From positions 42,050 to 106,049 of the forward strand of contig JASBVL010000011.1 of assembly GCA_029961075.1 (NCBI GenBank): DNA of 64,000 nucleotides. The letters are read 5' to 3'. Both the position numbers and the translations under genes were made by a program. Below the pieces are notes generated by a model. It saw nothing but the letters and a program-made list of their open reading frames with translations. It was not told the DNA's origin and ran no database searches. Source of the DNA: Sphaerobacter sp. (GTDB lineage: Bacteria > Chloroflexota > Chloroflexia > Thermomicrobiales > Thermomicrobiaceae). This document shows, piece after piece, positions 26,580 through 34,845 of this stretch; positions within the stretch are counted from its first letter, which is position 1, and every line of letters begins with the position of its first letter.

Positions 26580-26989
26580 CCCGCGTCATACGTCATGCGT
26601 GCTGTCCATTGCGTACTCCGTATTGCGTACTGCGTGTTCCGTGGATGACCGCTCGCCCCCGACCTGGCGAAACGACTATGCCATCACCCCTGGCACCACT
26701 CCCACACGGGAGCCGCCCCGGAGGGAGTGCTGAGGATGCCAGCCGGCTTCAGCCGGCTTTGCCTGTCAGCCCGGGGGTTCACCTCCGGGCCCTCCCCTCA
26801 CCGGGAGCGGGGAGCACCACGCAACCCGCCCCACGCGCGACGCCTGACGTCGCCCCCGCACCGCACCCGCACGCAGGTACCCGCGCCCCCCAACAGAATG
26901 CGGTGGAGGCTCACGGAATACGCAATACGCAGTACGCAACACGGAACATGCATCACGCGAGACGCATGACGGTTGACGTATGACGTATC
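26580..26989. repeat. heptamer-arm element, copy C, with inserted sequence
   Basis: Left arm 26580-26642: nine units, one degenerate. Right arm 26913-26989: eleven ACGNNNN units. The 270-bp middle holds a doubled AGCCGGCT block (26738-26757), a GGGGGTTCACCTCCGGG hairpin and an inverted version of the GTACCCGCG core seen in copy B. It looks like an element into which another repeat inserted. It lies between the MaoC and second CoA-transferase genes. Confidence 0.8.
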
Positions 26990-26991
26990 CC

Positions 26992-28170
26992 CTACACCGC
27001 TCCCTCGGCCCGCAGCCGCGCGACCGCCTCGGCATCGTAGCCGAGCTCCCCCAGGATCGCCTCGGTGTGCGCGCCCAGCGCGGGGATCGGCCCCATCGCC
27101 GGTGTCACGCCCTCCATGACGACCGGCGGGAGCAGCGCGCGCAGCGGCCCGGCCGGCGAGTCGATCTCGGTCCAGCGCTCGCGCGCCGCCAGTTGCGGGT
27201 GGTCGATGAACTCCCGCACCGTGCGCATCCGGGCGTTGGCGATGCCGGCCCGCTCCAGCCGCGCCACCACCTCGTCGGCGCTCAGGCGGGCGAAGGCGGC
27301 CTCGATCACCGCAGCCAGCTCCGCGCGATGGGCGACCCGGTCCGGGTTGGTGGCGAACCGTGGATCGGTCGCCACCTCCGGCCGCTCCAGCACCTCCGCG
27401 CAGAAGCGCTCCCACTCCCGCTCGTTCTGGATCGACAGGTGGATCAGCGCGCCGTCCCCGGCCGGGTAGGGTCCGTACGGCGCGATGGTGGGATGGCTGG
27501 CGGCGCTGCGGACCGGCTGCTCCCCGGTGTAGGCGGCGGTGTACATCGGGTGGCTCATCCACTCGCCCAGCGCGTCGAAGAGCGACACCTCCAGCGCCGC
27601 GCCCTCCCCCGTCCGCTCGCGCTGGTAGAGCGCGGCCAGGATCCCGGTGAACGCGTACATGCCCCCGGCGATGTCCGCCACCGAGATGCCGGCGCGCGAC
27701 GGCGCCTCCGGCGTGCCGGTGACCGACACCAGCCCCGTCTCGCACTGGATCAGCAGGTCATACGCCTTCTTGTCCCGGTAGGGACCGCTCGACCCGTAGC
27801 CGGACACGGCGCAGGTGATCAGCCGCGGGTAGCGCGCCCGCACCGCCGCCGCGACGAAGCCAAGCCGCTCCACCGCCCCGGGCGCCAGGTTGTGCACGAA
27901 GACATCGGCCCCCGCCAGCAGGCGCTCCAGCACGCGCGCCCCCTCCGGGTGCTTGAGATTGAGGGTCAGCGACTCCTTGCCCCGGTTGAGCCAGACGAAG
28001 TAGGCCGACAGCCCCTGCACCGCCGCGTCGTAGCCGCGGGCGAAGTCGCCGCTGCCCGGGCGCTCGATCTTGATGACCCGCGCGCCCAGGTCCGCCAACT
28101 GCCGCGTGGCGAACGGCGCGGCGACCGCCTGCTCCAGCGCGACGACCGTGATCCCCTCCAGCGGCAGCAT
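26992..28170 (-). CDS. CaiB/BaiF family III CoA-transferase (2)
   Basis: 392 residues from the ATG at 28170, which overlaps the acyl-CoA dehydrogenase stop as TGATG, a sign of translational coupling. Features: ALEQAVAAPFATRQLADLGARV, NRGKESLTLNLKHPEG (62-77), VFVHNLAPGAVERLG and catalytic D138 in KKAYDLLIQCE. AYDLLIQ and SGISVADIAGG fit members acting on dicarboxylic or branched acids, but this is inference. A second family III enzyme lies in the same cluster. Confidence 0.9.
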   Translation of the reverse strand: MLPLEGITVVALEQAVAAPFATRQLADLGARVIKIERPGSGDFARGYDAAVQGLSAYFVWLNRGKESLTLNLKHPEGARVLERLLAGADVFVHNLAPGAVERLGFVAAAVRARYPRLITCAVSGYGSSGPYRDKKAYDLLIQCETGLVSVTGTPEAPSRAGISVADIAGGMYAFTGILAALYQRERTGEGAALEVSLFDALGEWMSHPMYTAAYTGEQPVRSAASHPTIAPYGPYPAGDGALIHLSIQNEREWERFCAEVLERPEVATDPRFATNPDRVAHRAELAAVIEAAFARLSADEVVARLERAGIANARMRTVREFIDHPQLAARERWTEIDSPAGPLRALLPPVVMEGVTPAMGPIPALGAHTEAILGELGYDAEAVARLRAEGAV

Positions 28171-29327
28171 CAGAACGACCTCGGCATCCCCAGCACGTGC
28201 TGGCCAATGTACGACAGGATCAGGTTCGTCGAGATCGGCGCGACCTGGTAGAGCCGCGTCTCGCGGAACTTGCGCTCGATGTCGTACTCCCGCGCGAAGC
28301 CGTAGCCGCCGTGGGTCTGGATGGCCACGTTCGCCGCCTCCCACGACGCGTCGGCCGCCAGCAGCTTGGCCATGTTCGCCTCCGCGCCGCACGGCTCACC
28401 CCGGTCGAACTTGGCGGCCGCATCGAACCGCATCAGGTCGGCGGCGCGCACGTGGATGTACGCCTGCGCGATCGGGAACTGCACCCCCTGGTTCTGCCCG
28501 ATCGGCCGGTCGAACACCACCCGCTGCTTCGCGTACGCCGTCGAGCGGTCGATGAACCAGTAGCCGTCGCCGATGCACTCGGCGGCGATCAGGATGCGCT
28601 CGGCGTTCATCCCGTCCAGGATGTACCGGAACCCCTTGCCCTCCTCGCCGATCAGGTTCTCGGCCGGCACCTCCAGCCGGTCGAAGAAGACGGCGTTCGT
28701 CTCGTGGTTCATCATGGTCTGGATGGGCTGTACCTCGATCCCGCGCCCGATCGCCTCGCGCAGGTCGACCAGGAAGACCGACAGCCCCTCCGACCGCTTC
28801 GTCACCTGGTCCAGCGGCGTGGTGCGCGCCAGCAGGATCATCAGGTCCGAGTGCTGGACACGGGAGGTGAACACCTTCTGCCCGGTGATGACGTAGTAGT
28901 CCCCCTTGCGCACCGCGGTCGTCTTGATCCGGGTCGTGTCGGTGCCCGCGTCCGGCTCGGTCACCCCAAAGGCCTGGAGGCGCAGCTCGCCACTGGCGAT
29001 CTTTGGCAGGTAGCGCTGCTTCTGTTCCTCGGAGCCGTGCCGCAGCAGTGTCCCCATCGTGTACATCTGCGCGTGGCACGCCCCGGCGTTGCCCCCGGAC
29101 CGGTTGACCTCCTCCAGGATGATCGACGCCTCGGTGACGCCGAAGCCCAGCCCGCCATACTCCTCCGGGATCAGCGCCGCGAGGAAGCTGGCCTCGGTCA
29201 TCGCCCGCACGAACTCCTCCGGGTAGGCCGACTCGGCATCCAGGCGGCGCCAGTATTCGTCGGGGAAGCGCTGACACAGCTCCCGCACCGCGCGGCGAAG
29301 CTCCCGATGCAGCTCACTCTCGGCCAC
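28170..29327 (-). CDS. acyl-CoA dehydrogenase
   Basis: 385 residues from a GTG at 29327 (GGGAGGGTGG upstream); a further upstream in-frame ATG lacks a site. FAD/substrate motif FGVTEPDAGTDT (about 120-131), GQKVFTS (about 149), flavin contact FDRPIGQNQGVQF and helix motif QTHGGYGFAREYDIERKFRETRL. At the usual YEGTSE position, whose glutamate is the catalytic base in most members, the sequence is YQVAPISTN, so the base must come from elsewhere (for example the glutamate in NAERILIAAE, as in isovaleryl-CoA dehydrogenase). First gene of the leftward acyl-CoA operon. Confidence 0.9.
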   Translation of the reverse strand: MAESELHRELRRAVRELCQRFPDEYWRRLDAESAYPEEFVRAMTEASFLAALIPEEYGGLGFGVTEASIILEEVNRSGGNAGACHAQMYTMGTLLRHGSEEQKQRYLPKIASGELRLQAFGVTEPDAGTDTTRIKTTAVRKGDYYVITGQKVFTSRVQHSDLMILLARTTPLDQVTKRSEGLSVFLVDLREAIGRGIEVQPIQTMMNHETNAVFFDRLEVPAENLIGEEGKGFRYILDGMNAERILIAAECIGDGYWFIDRSTAYAKQRVVFDRPIGQNQGVQFPIAQAYIHVRAADLMRFDAAAKFDRGEPCGAEANMAKLLAADASWEAANVAIQTHGGYGFAREYDIERKFRETRLYQVAPISTNLILSYIGQHVLGMPRSF

Positions 29328-29676
29328 GGTCGACCACCCTCCCAGGACTCCGCTTCGCTCCGCAGGGAGCACCGACCCCCACTATAGCGCAATCCGCGGG
29401 GGAGGGGACGCGCCGGCCGCCCCTCCGCACCGTGCGCCGCGTCACCGCTTGACATCTGCCCTCGCGTAGGGCACAGTAGGGGTCTCACCGGGAGGACGGT
29501 CCCTCCCGGGTCGTCGGTTTGTGGATCGATCACGCGCCGCCCGGCGGCGCGTCTGATGGAAAGGTCGGTCGAGTGGAGCAGTCGACTCTCCGCTTCAGGC
29601 GCAGGTGCAACGGCGAGGTGCTCAGGCGTGGTGCTGAGGCCCGTAGGTTCACCTGTGGCGTGGAGAGGGAGAGACG
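29328..29676. other. argF upstream and leader region
   Basis: This spacer separates the divergent acyl-CoA dehydrogenase and argF genes. It holds the argF promoter (29449-29478), a hairpin CGGGAGG/CCTCCCG just after it and a second GCGCCGCC/GGCGGCGC hairpin near 29540. The leader would be about 190 nt. No arginine operator or known riboswitch is obvious. Confidence 0.45.
29449..29478 (+). promoter_or_regulatory. argF promoter
   Basis: A consensus -35 TTGACA (29449-29454) is followed after 17 to 18 bp by CACAGT/ACAGTA as a weak -10. It is the best -35 box seen in the window. Confidence 0.55.
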
Positions 29677-30642
29677 ATGGCACTCAAGACCCGGACCGCG
29701 AAGTTCGACCTGCTGACCGACGATGATCTGACCCCGTATCAGGCGGTCGCGCTCATCGAGCGCGCCGCTGCGCTCAAAGCCGAGCGCGCCGCTGGCAAAC
29801 CCCACGACCATCTCCTCCGGGGCAAGACCCTCGCGATGATCTTCCAGAAGCCGTCCACCCGCACCCGCGTGGCCTTCGAGGCCGGGGTCGCGCAGCTCGG
29901 CGGGCACGCCCTCTACCTGTCCACCAACGACCTGCAGCTCGGCCGCGGCGAGACGATCGCCGACACCGGCGCGGTGCTGTCGCGCTACGTGGACGGCATC
30001 ATGGCGCGCGTCCATAAGCACGAGGACGTGGTGGCGCTGGCGGCCGCGGCCACCGTTCCCGTCATCAACGGCCTGTCCGACCTGGCCCACCCCACCCAGG
30101 GCCTGGCCGACATGCTGACGATCAAGGAGCACCTGGGCGGCTGGCGCGGCCACAAGCTGACCTACGTCGGCCACGCCAACAACATGGCCCACTCCCTGGC
30201 CCTGGCCGGCGCGCTGGTCGGCCTCGACGTCTGCATCGCCAGCCCGGCGATCGCGCAGCCCCACCCGGCCATCATCCAGCGGGCCATCGCCATCGGCGCG
30301 ACGACCGGTGCGACCATCACGGTAGTCGACGACCCGCGCGAGGGCGTCGCCGGCGCCGACATCGTCTACACCGACGTCTGGGTCAGCATGGGCCAGGAGG
30401 TCTCGCCGGATGTACTGGCCGCGCTCCAGCCGTTCCAGGTCAACGACGCCCTCATGGAGTATGCCCGGCCGGAAGCGCTCTTCATGCACTGTCTGCCGAT
30501 GTACCGCGGCCAGGAGGTCACCGCCGAGGTGGCCGACGGCCCCACCTCGGTGATCTACGACCAGGCTGAGAACCGGCTGCACCTCCACAAGGCGCTGCTG
30601 GTCGAGACGATGAGCGACCACGTCGACAGCATCTTCGCCTGA
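29677..30642 (+). CDS. argF: ornithine carbamoyltransferase
   Basis: 321 residues, ATG preceded by GAGAGGGAGAG. Carbamoyl-phosphate site STRTR at 60-64 within FQKPSTRTRVAFE, HPTQGLADMLT near residue 147, and the ornithine-site HCLPMYRGQEV near 271-281. It makes citrulline from ornithine and carbamoyl phosphate in arginine synthesis. Length and motifs are standard for a soluble trimer. No other arg genes are adjacent. Confidence 0.95.
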   Translation: MALKTRTAKFDLLTDDDLTPYQAVALIERAAALKAERAAGKPHDHLLRGKTLAMIFQKPSTRTRVAFEAGVAQLGGHALYLSTNDLQLGRGETIADTGAVLSRYVDGIMARVHKHEDVVALAAAATVPVINGLSDLAHPTQGLADMLTIKEHLGGWRGHKLTYVGHANNMAHSLALAGALVGLDVCIASPAIAQPHPAIIQRAIAIGATTGATITVVDDPREGVAGADIVYTDVWVSMGQEVSPDVLAALQPFQVNDALMEYARPEALFMHCLPMYRGQEVTAEVADGPTSVIYDQAENRLHLHKALLVETMSDHVDSIFA

Positions 30643-30648
30643 GACGCC

Positions 30649-30678
30649 ACACGGGGCGGCCGGTCGGCCGCCCCGTGT
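30649..30678. terminator. hairpin terminator after argF
   Basis: A perfect 14-bp stem (30649-30662 with 30665-30678) starts six bases after the argF stop; the gene to the right is convergent. Confidence 0.75.
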
Positions 30679-30715
30679 CTCCGCCTCCGCTTCCAGGTAC
30701 CCGCGTGACGGGCCG

Positions 30716-30961
30716 TCAGCCCGCGCCGCTGCCGACCCGCCGCTGCGCGGCCTCGATCATCGCCCGGGCCAGCGCCTCACTCACCGCCGCGCTGTCCACG
30801 ATCCGCCCGCTGCGATCGCGCACGACGCTGTCCCACCGCGTCGCCCGCCCGTCTTCCCCGACGCCGACCACCGCGTCGTAGCCCAGGAGCTCCACGACCC
30901 GCCCGTTGCCCAGCTCGCACACCTGCTGCCGGATCAGCCGGGGTTCACGCGCCACCTCCAT
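30716..30961 (-). CDS. small conserved-looking hypothetical protein
   Basis: 81 residues from the ATG at 30961, chosen because GGGAGGAG lies six bases upstream. Starts at 30967 or 31108 are also in frame but have poor sites. The sequence has a beta-rich middle (VCELGNGRVVELLGYDAVVGVG) and a helical tail (AVSEALARAMIEAAQRRV). No family recognised and no membrane segment. Confidence 0.5.
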   Translation of the reverse strand: MEVAREPRLIRQQVCELGNGRVVELLGYDAVVGVGEDGRATRWDSVVRDRSGRIVDSAAVSEALARAMIEAAQRRVGSGAG

Positions 30962-31365
30962 CTGCATCTCCTCCCGCGTTTGAACGACACCCCCGAACGC
31001 CAATCGCGTCCGGGCCAGCCGGGCGACGGGCCCCCTGCGCGAAGCCGCGGCGGCGCGCCGCTCCCGCCGGGCCTGTGCCATCTCGGCGCGCCCTGATCGC
31101 TTTTCCAATACTAACGGTTAGGCGCACGCCAGGTTGCGCCTGCGCGACCGCCAACCACCCGGTAGTGATGTCGCGCCCGCCGCGTCGACCCGGTAGGGCG
31201 CACACGACGCGGGCGCGCACCTCCGGCGCGACACCGCTCCCACCGATGATGCGAACTCCGCCAGATTTGGCACCATCGCGCAATGCCCGGCGCCGTGGGA
31301 TACTCGAGGCACCAGCACGAAGACCGGCAAGGCGGTATCGCGATCGAGCTCTCGGAGGTGGTACC
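30962..31365. other. intergenic region
   Basis: About 400 bp between two divergent small genes. The AT-rich patch CCAATACTAACGG near 31110 could be a minus-strand -10 (TAGTAT) for the hypothetical gene. The right end holds the promoter of the small membrane protein. No credible reading frame is seen. Confidence 0.4.
31296..31304 (+). promoter_or_regulatory. extended -10 for the small membrane protein
   Basis: TG-G-GATACT lies about 60 bp before the GTG start of the 50-residue protein. Confidence 0.35.
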
Positions 31366-31518
31366 GTGCTAGAGGCCCTACTGAACTACGCCGCATTCGC
31401 GATCATCGCGACCTTCATGGTCCTGGTGCTCGCCGGGGTGCTGCGCGTCCTGTACTCCCCGATATGGAGTGGCAAGCGTGGCCGAGAGGATGACGACCAC
31501 CGCCGGCACGAGGGTTGA
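31366..31518 (+). CDS. 50-residue single-span membrane protein
   Basis: Read from a GTG with a strong CGGAGGTGG site five bases upstream. It starts with MLEALLNYAAF and continues IIATFMVLVLAGVLRVLY, one membrane helix, then a short acidic and basic tail SGKRGREDDDHRRHEG facing the cytosol. No family recognised. The strong ribosome site and a promoter-like sequence support it as real. Confidence 0.62.
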   Translation: MLEALLNYAAFAIIATFMVLVLAGVLRVLYSPIWSGKRGREDDDHRRHEG

Positions 31519-31550
31519 GCCCTCCGCCCGTCCCGCGATAGCATGCTGAT

Positions 31551-31632
31551 CCAGGGTGAGCCGCTGGCGACGCCGCGGCAACCTGGTTGAGCCGGAGGGG
31601 CACCGCGGGGTCCTGCCCGGTCCGCCAGCGGC
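31551..31632 (+). ncRNA. structured leader with pseudoknot-like pairing
   Basis: A -10-like TAGCAT at 31539-31544 would start RNA near 31551. Two helices interleave: CCAGG (31551-31555) with CCTGG (31582-31586), and GCCGCTGGCG (31560-31569) with CGCCAGCGGC (31623-31632). This is H-type pseudoknot topology, with a GGCAACC segment inside, as in SAM-clan riboswitches. The ATG of the next gene is 37 nt downstream. The class is not recognised, so a regulatory role is inference. Confidence 0.42.
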
Positions 31633-31668
31633 GCGGGGTTCACACGACAAGGGCAGAGGGGACGGTTC

Positions 31669-32781
31669 ATGACGCTGTTCAGCAATGAGATCGTCGGCAA
31701 GCCGCTGGACGAGGTCGATACGCCTGCGCTCCTCATCGACGCCGGTGCGCTCGAGCGCAACATCGCGCGGATAGCCGCCTACCTCGCCGACAAGCCGGCC
31801 CGCCTCCGCCCCCACGCCAAGACCCACAAGTCGCCGATCATCGCCCACATGCAGCTCGCCGCCGGCGCCGTCGGCATCACCTGCGCCAAGCTGGGCGAGG
31901 CCGAGGCCCTGGTCGAGGGCGGCATCCGCGACATCCTGATCGCCAACCAGATCGTCGGGCCGGCCAAGATCGCCCGGCTGGTCCGCCTGGCGCGCTACGC
32001 CGACCTGGCCGTCGCGGTGGACGATTTCGAGAACGCGCAGCAGATCTCCGACGCGGCGGAGGCGGCGGGGACCACGGTGCGGGTGCTGGTCGAGGTCAAC
32101 ATCGGGATGGACCGCTGCGGGGTCGAGCCGGGCCAGCCCGCGGTCGAACTGGCGCTGCGGGTCGCCGAACTGCCCGGCCTGCGCTTCTTCGGCCTGCAGG
32201 GCTACGAGGGGCACCTGGTCGGTGTGCCCGAGCGCGCCGAGCGCGAGCGACGCGTGCGCGCGGCGATGGAGCAGCTGATCGAGACGCGCCGGATGATCGA
32301 GGCCGCCGGCCTCCCGGTCGCGGCCGTCAGCGGCGGCGGGACGGGCACGTTCGATATCACCAGCACGATCGAGGGTTTCGACGAGATCCAGGCCGGCTCC
32401 TACGTCTTCATGGACGCCTGGTACCGCCGGGTCGAGGGACCGGACACCGCCTTCGAGCCCGCCCTCTTCCTCTGGTCCACCATCGTCAGCCGGCCCGCCC
32501 CCGACCGCGCCGTGGGCGACATCGGCCTGAAGACGGCGACACCGGAGCACGGCCTCCCCACCGCCTTCGGCATCAGCGGGGTCGAGACGCTGTCGCTCTC
32601 CGAGGAGCACGTCAAGCTGCGCGTCGAGGGCGAGGCGCGCTCGCTACGTCCGGGGGACAAGATCCGCTTCGTCCCCGGGCACGTCTGCACCACCGTCAAC
32701 CTCCACGACTGCTACGTTGTCGTCCGCGACGGCGTCGTCGAGGCCGTCTGGCCGGTCGCCGCACGCGGCCACTCGACCTAG
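31669..32781 (+). CDS. D-threonine aldolase / D-serine dehydratase-like PLP enzyme
   Basis: 370 residues, ATG with CAGAGGGGAC upstream. Alanine-racemase-type barrel: RLRPHAKTHKSP (about 45-56) holds the PLP lysine, GYEGHLVG near 178 and SGGGTGTFD near 221 bind the phosphate, and the C-terminal PGHVCTTVNLHD (about 338-349) gives the metal-binding His and Cys of the D-threonine aldolase/DSD1 group. It splits or dehydrates D-3-hydroxy amino acids; the choice between D-threonine, D-serine and D-hydroxyaspartate is open. Preceded by a structured leader. Confidence 0.85.
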   Translation: MTLFSNEIVGKPLDEVDTPALLIDAGALERNIARIAAYLADKPARLRPHAKTHKSPIIAHMQLAAGAVGITCAKLGEAEALVEGGIRDILIANQIVGPAKIARLVRLARYADLAVAVDDFENAQQISDAAEAAGTTVRVLVEVNIGMDRCGVEPGQPAVELALRVAELPGLRFFGLQGYEGHLVGVPERAERERRVRAAMEQLIETRRMIEAAGLPVAAVSGGGTGTFDITSTIEGFDEIQAGSYVFMDAWYRRVEGPDTAFEPALFLWSTIVSRPAPDRAVGDIGLKTATPEHGLPTAFGISGVETLSLSEEHVKLRVEGEARSLRPGDKIRFVPGHVCTTVNLHDCYVVVRDGVVEAVWPVAARGHST

Positions 32782-32790
32782 GAGGTCGCC

Positions 32791-33300
32791 ATGGTTGAGA
32801 GTCGGGCCCACGGGGCCATCGCCGGCACAGCCGTCTTCCTCGCGGCCCTCCTCGCCGCACTGCTCGGTATGCTCCTCGTGGTCCCCTTCGGCTTCGCGGT
32901 CCCGGAGGGCATCGTCTGGCTGCTCGCCGTCGGCTTCGGCGCGCTCACGGCCGCGCTCGCGGGCGGCTGGGTCGCCAACGGGGTCGCGCCCGGCGGCACC
33001 CGCAGCCGCTTCTACGCGGTCGTCGGCGCCACCGAGGTCGGGGCGGCCGTGGTGGCCCTCACCACCGCCATCCTTCACTTCACCCCGGTGGGCTGGTTCG
33101 TCCCCGATCTCTTCTCCCTGGTGGTCCTCGCCGCCGCCGCGCTGGCGCTCATCGTCAACGCCGTCGTCTGGCGCTCCCGCGCCGAGCGGTCGATCCTCCG
33201 GCGCGATCTCGCCGTGACCGCCGGCCTGCTGGCGCTGGGCATCCTGCTCGTCGCAAGTGGCATGACCGCCACCTGCACCGTGACCACCTGCACCGCCTGA
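32791..33300 (+). CDS. hypothetical polytopic membrane protein
   Basis: 169 residues, ATG with TAGGAGGTCGCC directly upstream. Five hydrophobic helices are predicted by eye; short polar loops contain VAPGGTRSRF and WRSRAERSILRR. It ends with MTATCTVTTCTA. No family recognised. It starts ten bases after the D-threonine-aldolase-like gene, so it is probably cotranscribed. Confidence 0.7.
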   Translation: MVESRAHGAIAGTAVFLAALLAALLGMLLVVPFGFAVPEGIVWLLAVGFGALTAALAGGWVANGVAPGGTRSRFYAVVGATEVGAAVVALTTAILHFTPVGWFVPDLFSLVVLAAAALALIVNAVVWRSRAERSILRRDLAVTAGLLALGILLVASGMTATCTVTTCTA

Positions 33301-33388
33301 CGCCGCGCCGCTTGCCGCGGGCGGACCGGTGGTGAATCATTGGAGCCCGGCTGCAGAGCCGAGCGGTCCGACGGGCGGGAGTGAGCGG

Positions 33389-34144
33389 ATGTCGAGTGGC
33401 GAGCACTACCTGATCGCGCGGGGCGTCTACCGCACGCCCGACGGCAAGTACGCCGCGCGCTACGCTGGCGCCGGCCCGCGCCTCCTCGGCAGCATCCTCG
33501 ACTGGTTCATCTGCTTCATCTTCCCGTACCTCTTCTCCGGCCTGCTCGGGAGCCTCATCTGGAACGCGGTGGCCGGCGGCAGCGAGGAAGCGCCGATCGG
33601 CCCGCTGGGCTGGGCCTGGCTCATCGGCGTCTCCGCCTGTGTCGTCGGCTACTTCACCGTCTTCGTGGCGCGCGGCCGCACCTTCGGTATGCGCCTGCTC
33701 AACCTACGCATCCTCGATCCCGGCACCGGGCGGCCGCCGAGCGTCTCCCGCGCGCTGCTCCGCGCGCTGATGGCCTACGCCGTGGGCGCCTCGATCTACA
33801 TCCTTGCAAACTACGCCTTCAGTGACCCCAGCGCCACCTCGCACAACCCGACCGGCACCGCGGTCGCGGTCGGCGCCTTCATCGTGTTCCTGGTGAGCGT
33901 GTGGAGTCACCTCTGGGCGCTGTTCGACCCCCGCGGCCAGACGTGGCAGGACCACCTGGCCGGCGTCGTGGTCGTGACCGAGTTTGTCGAGATCCCCGAG
34001 GACCTCGTCATCTTCGACCACCCCAACCGGGTGCCCACCGTGGACCAGCCGCCGCGCGACCCGGCCCCCGCTGCGGCGCCCGCCCCTACCGCGACCACGG
34101 CGCGCCCCGCCCGCCCGGAGCGCAAGCGCCGCCGTCGTCGCTGA
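33389..34144 (+). CDS. RDD-family membrane protein
   Basis: 251 residues from the ATG at 33389 with CGGGAGTGAGCGG upstream. The RDD pattern is present: ARYAGAGPRLLGSILDWF (arginine and aspartate around the first helix), GRTFGMRLLNLRI between helices 2 and 3, and WALFDPRGQTWQDHLAGVVVV (aspartate pair) at the end. About four membrane helices, then a proline-alanine-rich tail ending in basic residues. RDD proteins are small membrane proteins of mostly unknown, often transport-related function. Confidence 0.82.
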   Translation: MSSGEHYLIARGVYRTPDGKYAARYAGAGPRLLGSILDWFICFIFPYLFSGLLGSLIWNAVAGGSEEAPIGPLGWAWLIGVSACVVGYFTVFVARGRTFGMRLLNLRILDPGTGRPPSVSRALLRALMAYAVGASIYILANYAFSDPSATSHNPTGTAVAVGAFIVFLVSVWSHLWALFDPRGQTWQDHLAGVVVVTEFVEIPEDLVIFDHPNRVPTVDQPPRDPAPAAAPAPTATTARPARPERKRRRRR

Positions 34145-34246
34145 CCCCCGGACGCCCGCTGCGACCTGCTTGCGCGCGGCGTGCCCCGCATGGCCCCCGC
34201 GCCGCGAAGGCGCGCGATTGGGCGAGGCCCCAGCCGGCTGCTGGCG

Positions 34247-34469
34247 TTTGACGAATACGCGCCGTATCCGCGCCCAGCCGCGGCCCGGGGCGCGTGGAGC
34301 GCCGGCGTCGCACGGAGCCTCGCCGGCTCCCGCCCGTTGCGTGGGTCAGCGCGGGCCGCCGGGGTGCCGGGATCGCGCGGGGCGGGAGGAGCCGCGCGTG
34401 CCGGTCTGGGCCCGGGGCTAAAACCCCCGGGGCCCCGGCCCGACGCGGATACTAGACTATTTCGTCAAA
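34247..34469. mobile_element. MITE-like element with terminal inverted repeats
   Basis: Left end 34247-34272 (TTTGACGAATACG...) and right end 34444-34469 are imperfect inverted repeats, matching at TTTGACGAA and GTATCCGCG. The interior encodes nothing recognisable. Part of it (TATCCGCGCCCAGCC) recurs near 23140. A non-autonomous transposon remnant is the likely reading; no target duplication was established. Confidence 0.5.
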
Positions 34470-34479
34470 CTCCATAAGC

Positions 34480-34542
34480 GGGCTGGACACGGATCGCCGG
34501 GTATGCCGGGTCCGCTCGTCGATGTCCATAAAGCCCCAGGCT
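34480..34542. repeat. palindrome-ended repeat, copy 2
   Basis: Diverged copy of the 60-bp repeat: keeps GGATCGCCGGGTATGCCGG and CGTCGATGTCCA in the same order as copies 1 and 3. Confidence 0.55.
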
Positions 34543-34562
34543 CACCAGCAGAGCCGACTGAT

Positions 34563-34622
34563 GCCGGCTGGGGACGATCGCCGGGCATGCCAGACTCCAT
34601 CGTCAACGTCCATCAGCCGGCT
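34563..34622. repeat. palindrome-ended repeat, copy 3
   Basis: Starts GCCGGCTGGGGACGATCGCC and ends CATCAGCCGGCT; 49 of 60 positions match copy 1 at 23186-23246. Confidence 0.7.
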
Positions 34623-34775
34623 TCCCTTGCCAGCCCGGGGATTCAGCCGCAGGTCCTCGCCTCCCAATACACACCCGGGACGGCACCCCGCCCGCCCCGA
34701 GCGCTGACGGCCCGGCGCCATGCCGGGGCCCGCGCGGTCAGCTCCGTGCGCCACTCACCCTACGCCACGGGAATG

Positions 34776-34845
34776 ACGGAATACGCAGTACGCAGTACGC
34801 AGTACGCACTACGCATCATGGAACACGCATCACGCATCACGCCCC
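34776..34845. repeat. heptamer-arm element, copy D (single arm)
   Basis: Ten ACGNNNN units, three identical ACGCAGT, with no matching left arm or hairpin core nearby. The units run through the hemA stop codon (34830-34832), so the last residues of HemA are encoded by heptamer sequence. Confidence 0.8.

Larger units (their letters stand above)
34145..34775. other. repeat-rich intergenic region without a gene
   Basis: No credible reading frame. It holds a 223-bp element with 26-bp imperfect terminal inverted repeats, two palindrome-ended 60-bp repeats and a GC-rich hairpin around 34415-34440, and leads into the heptamer array next to hemA. Confidence 0.6.
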
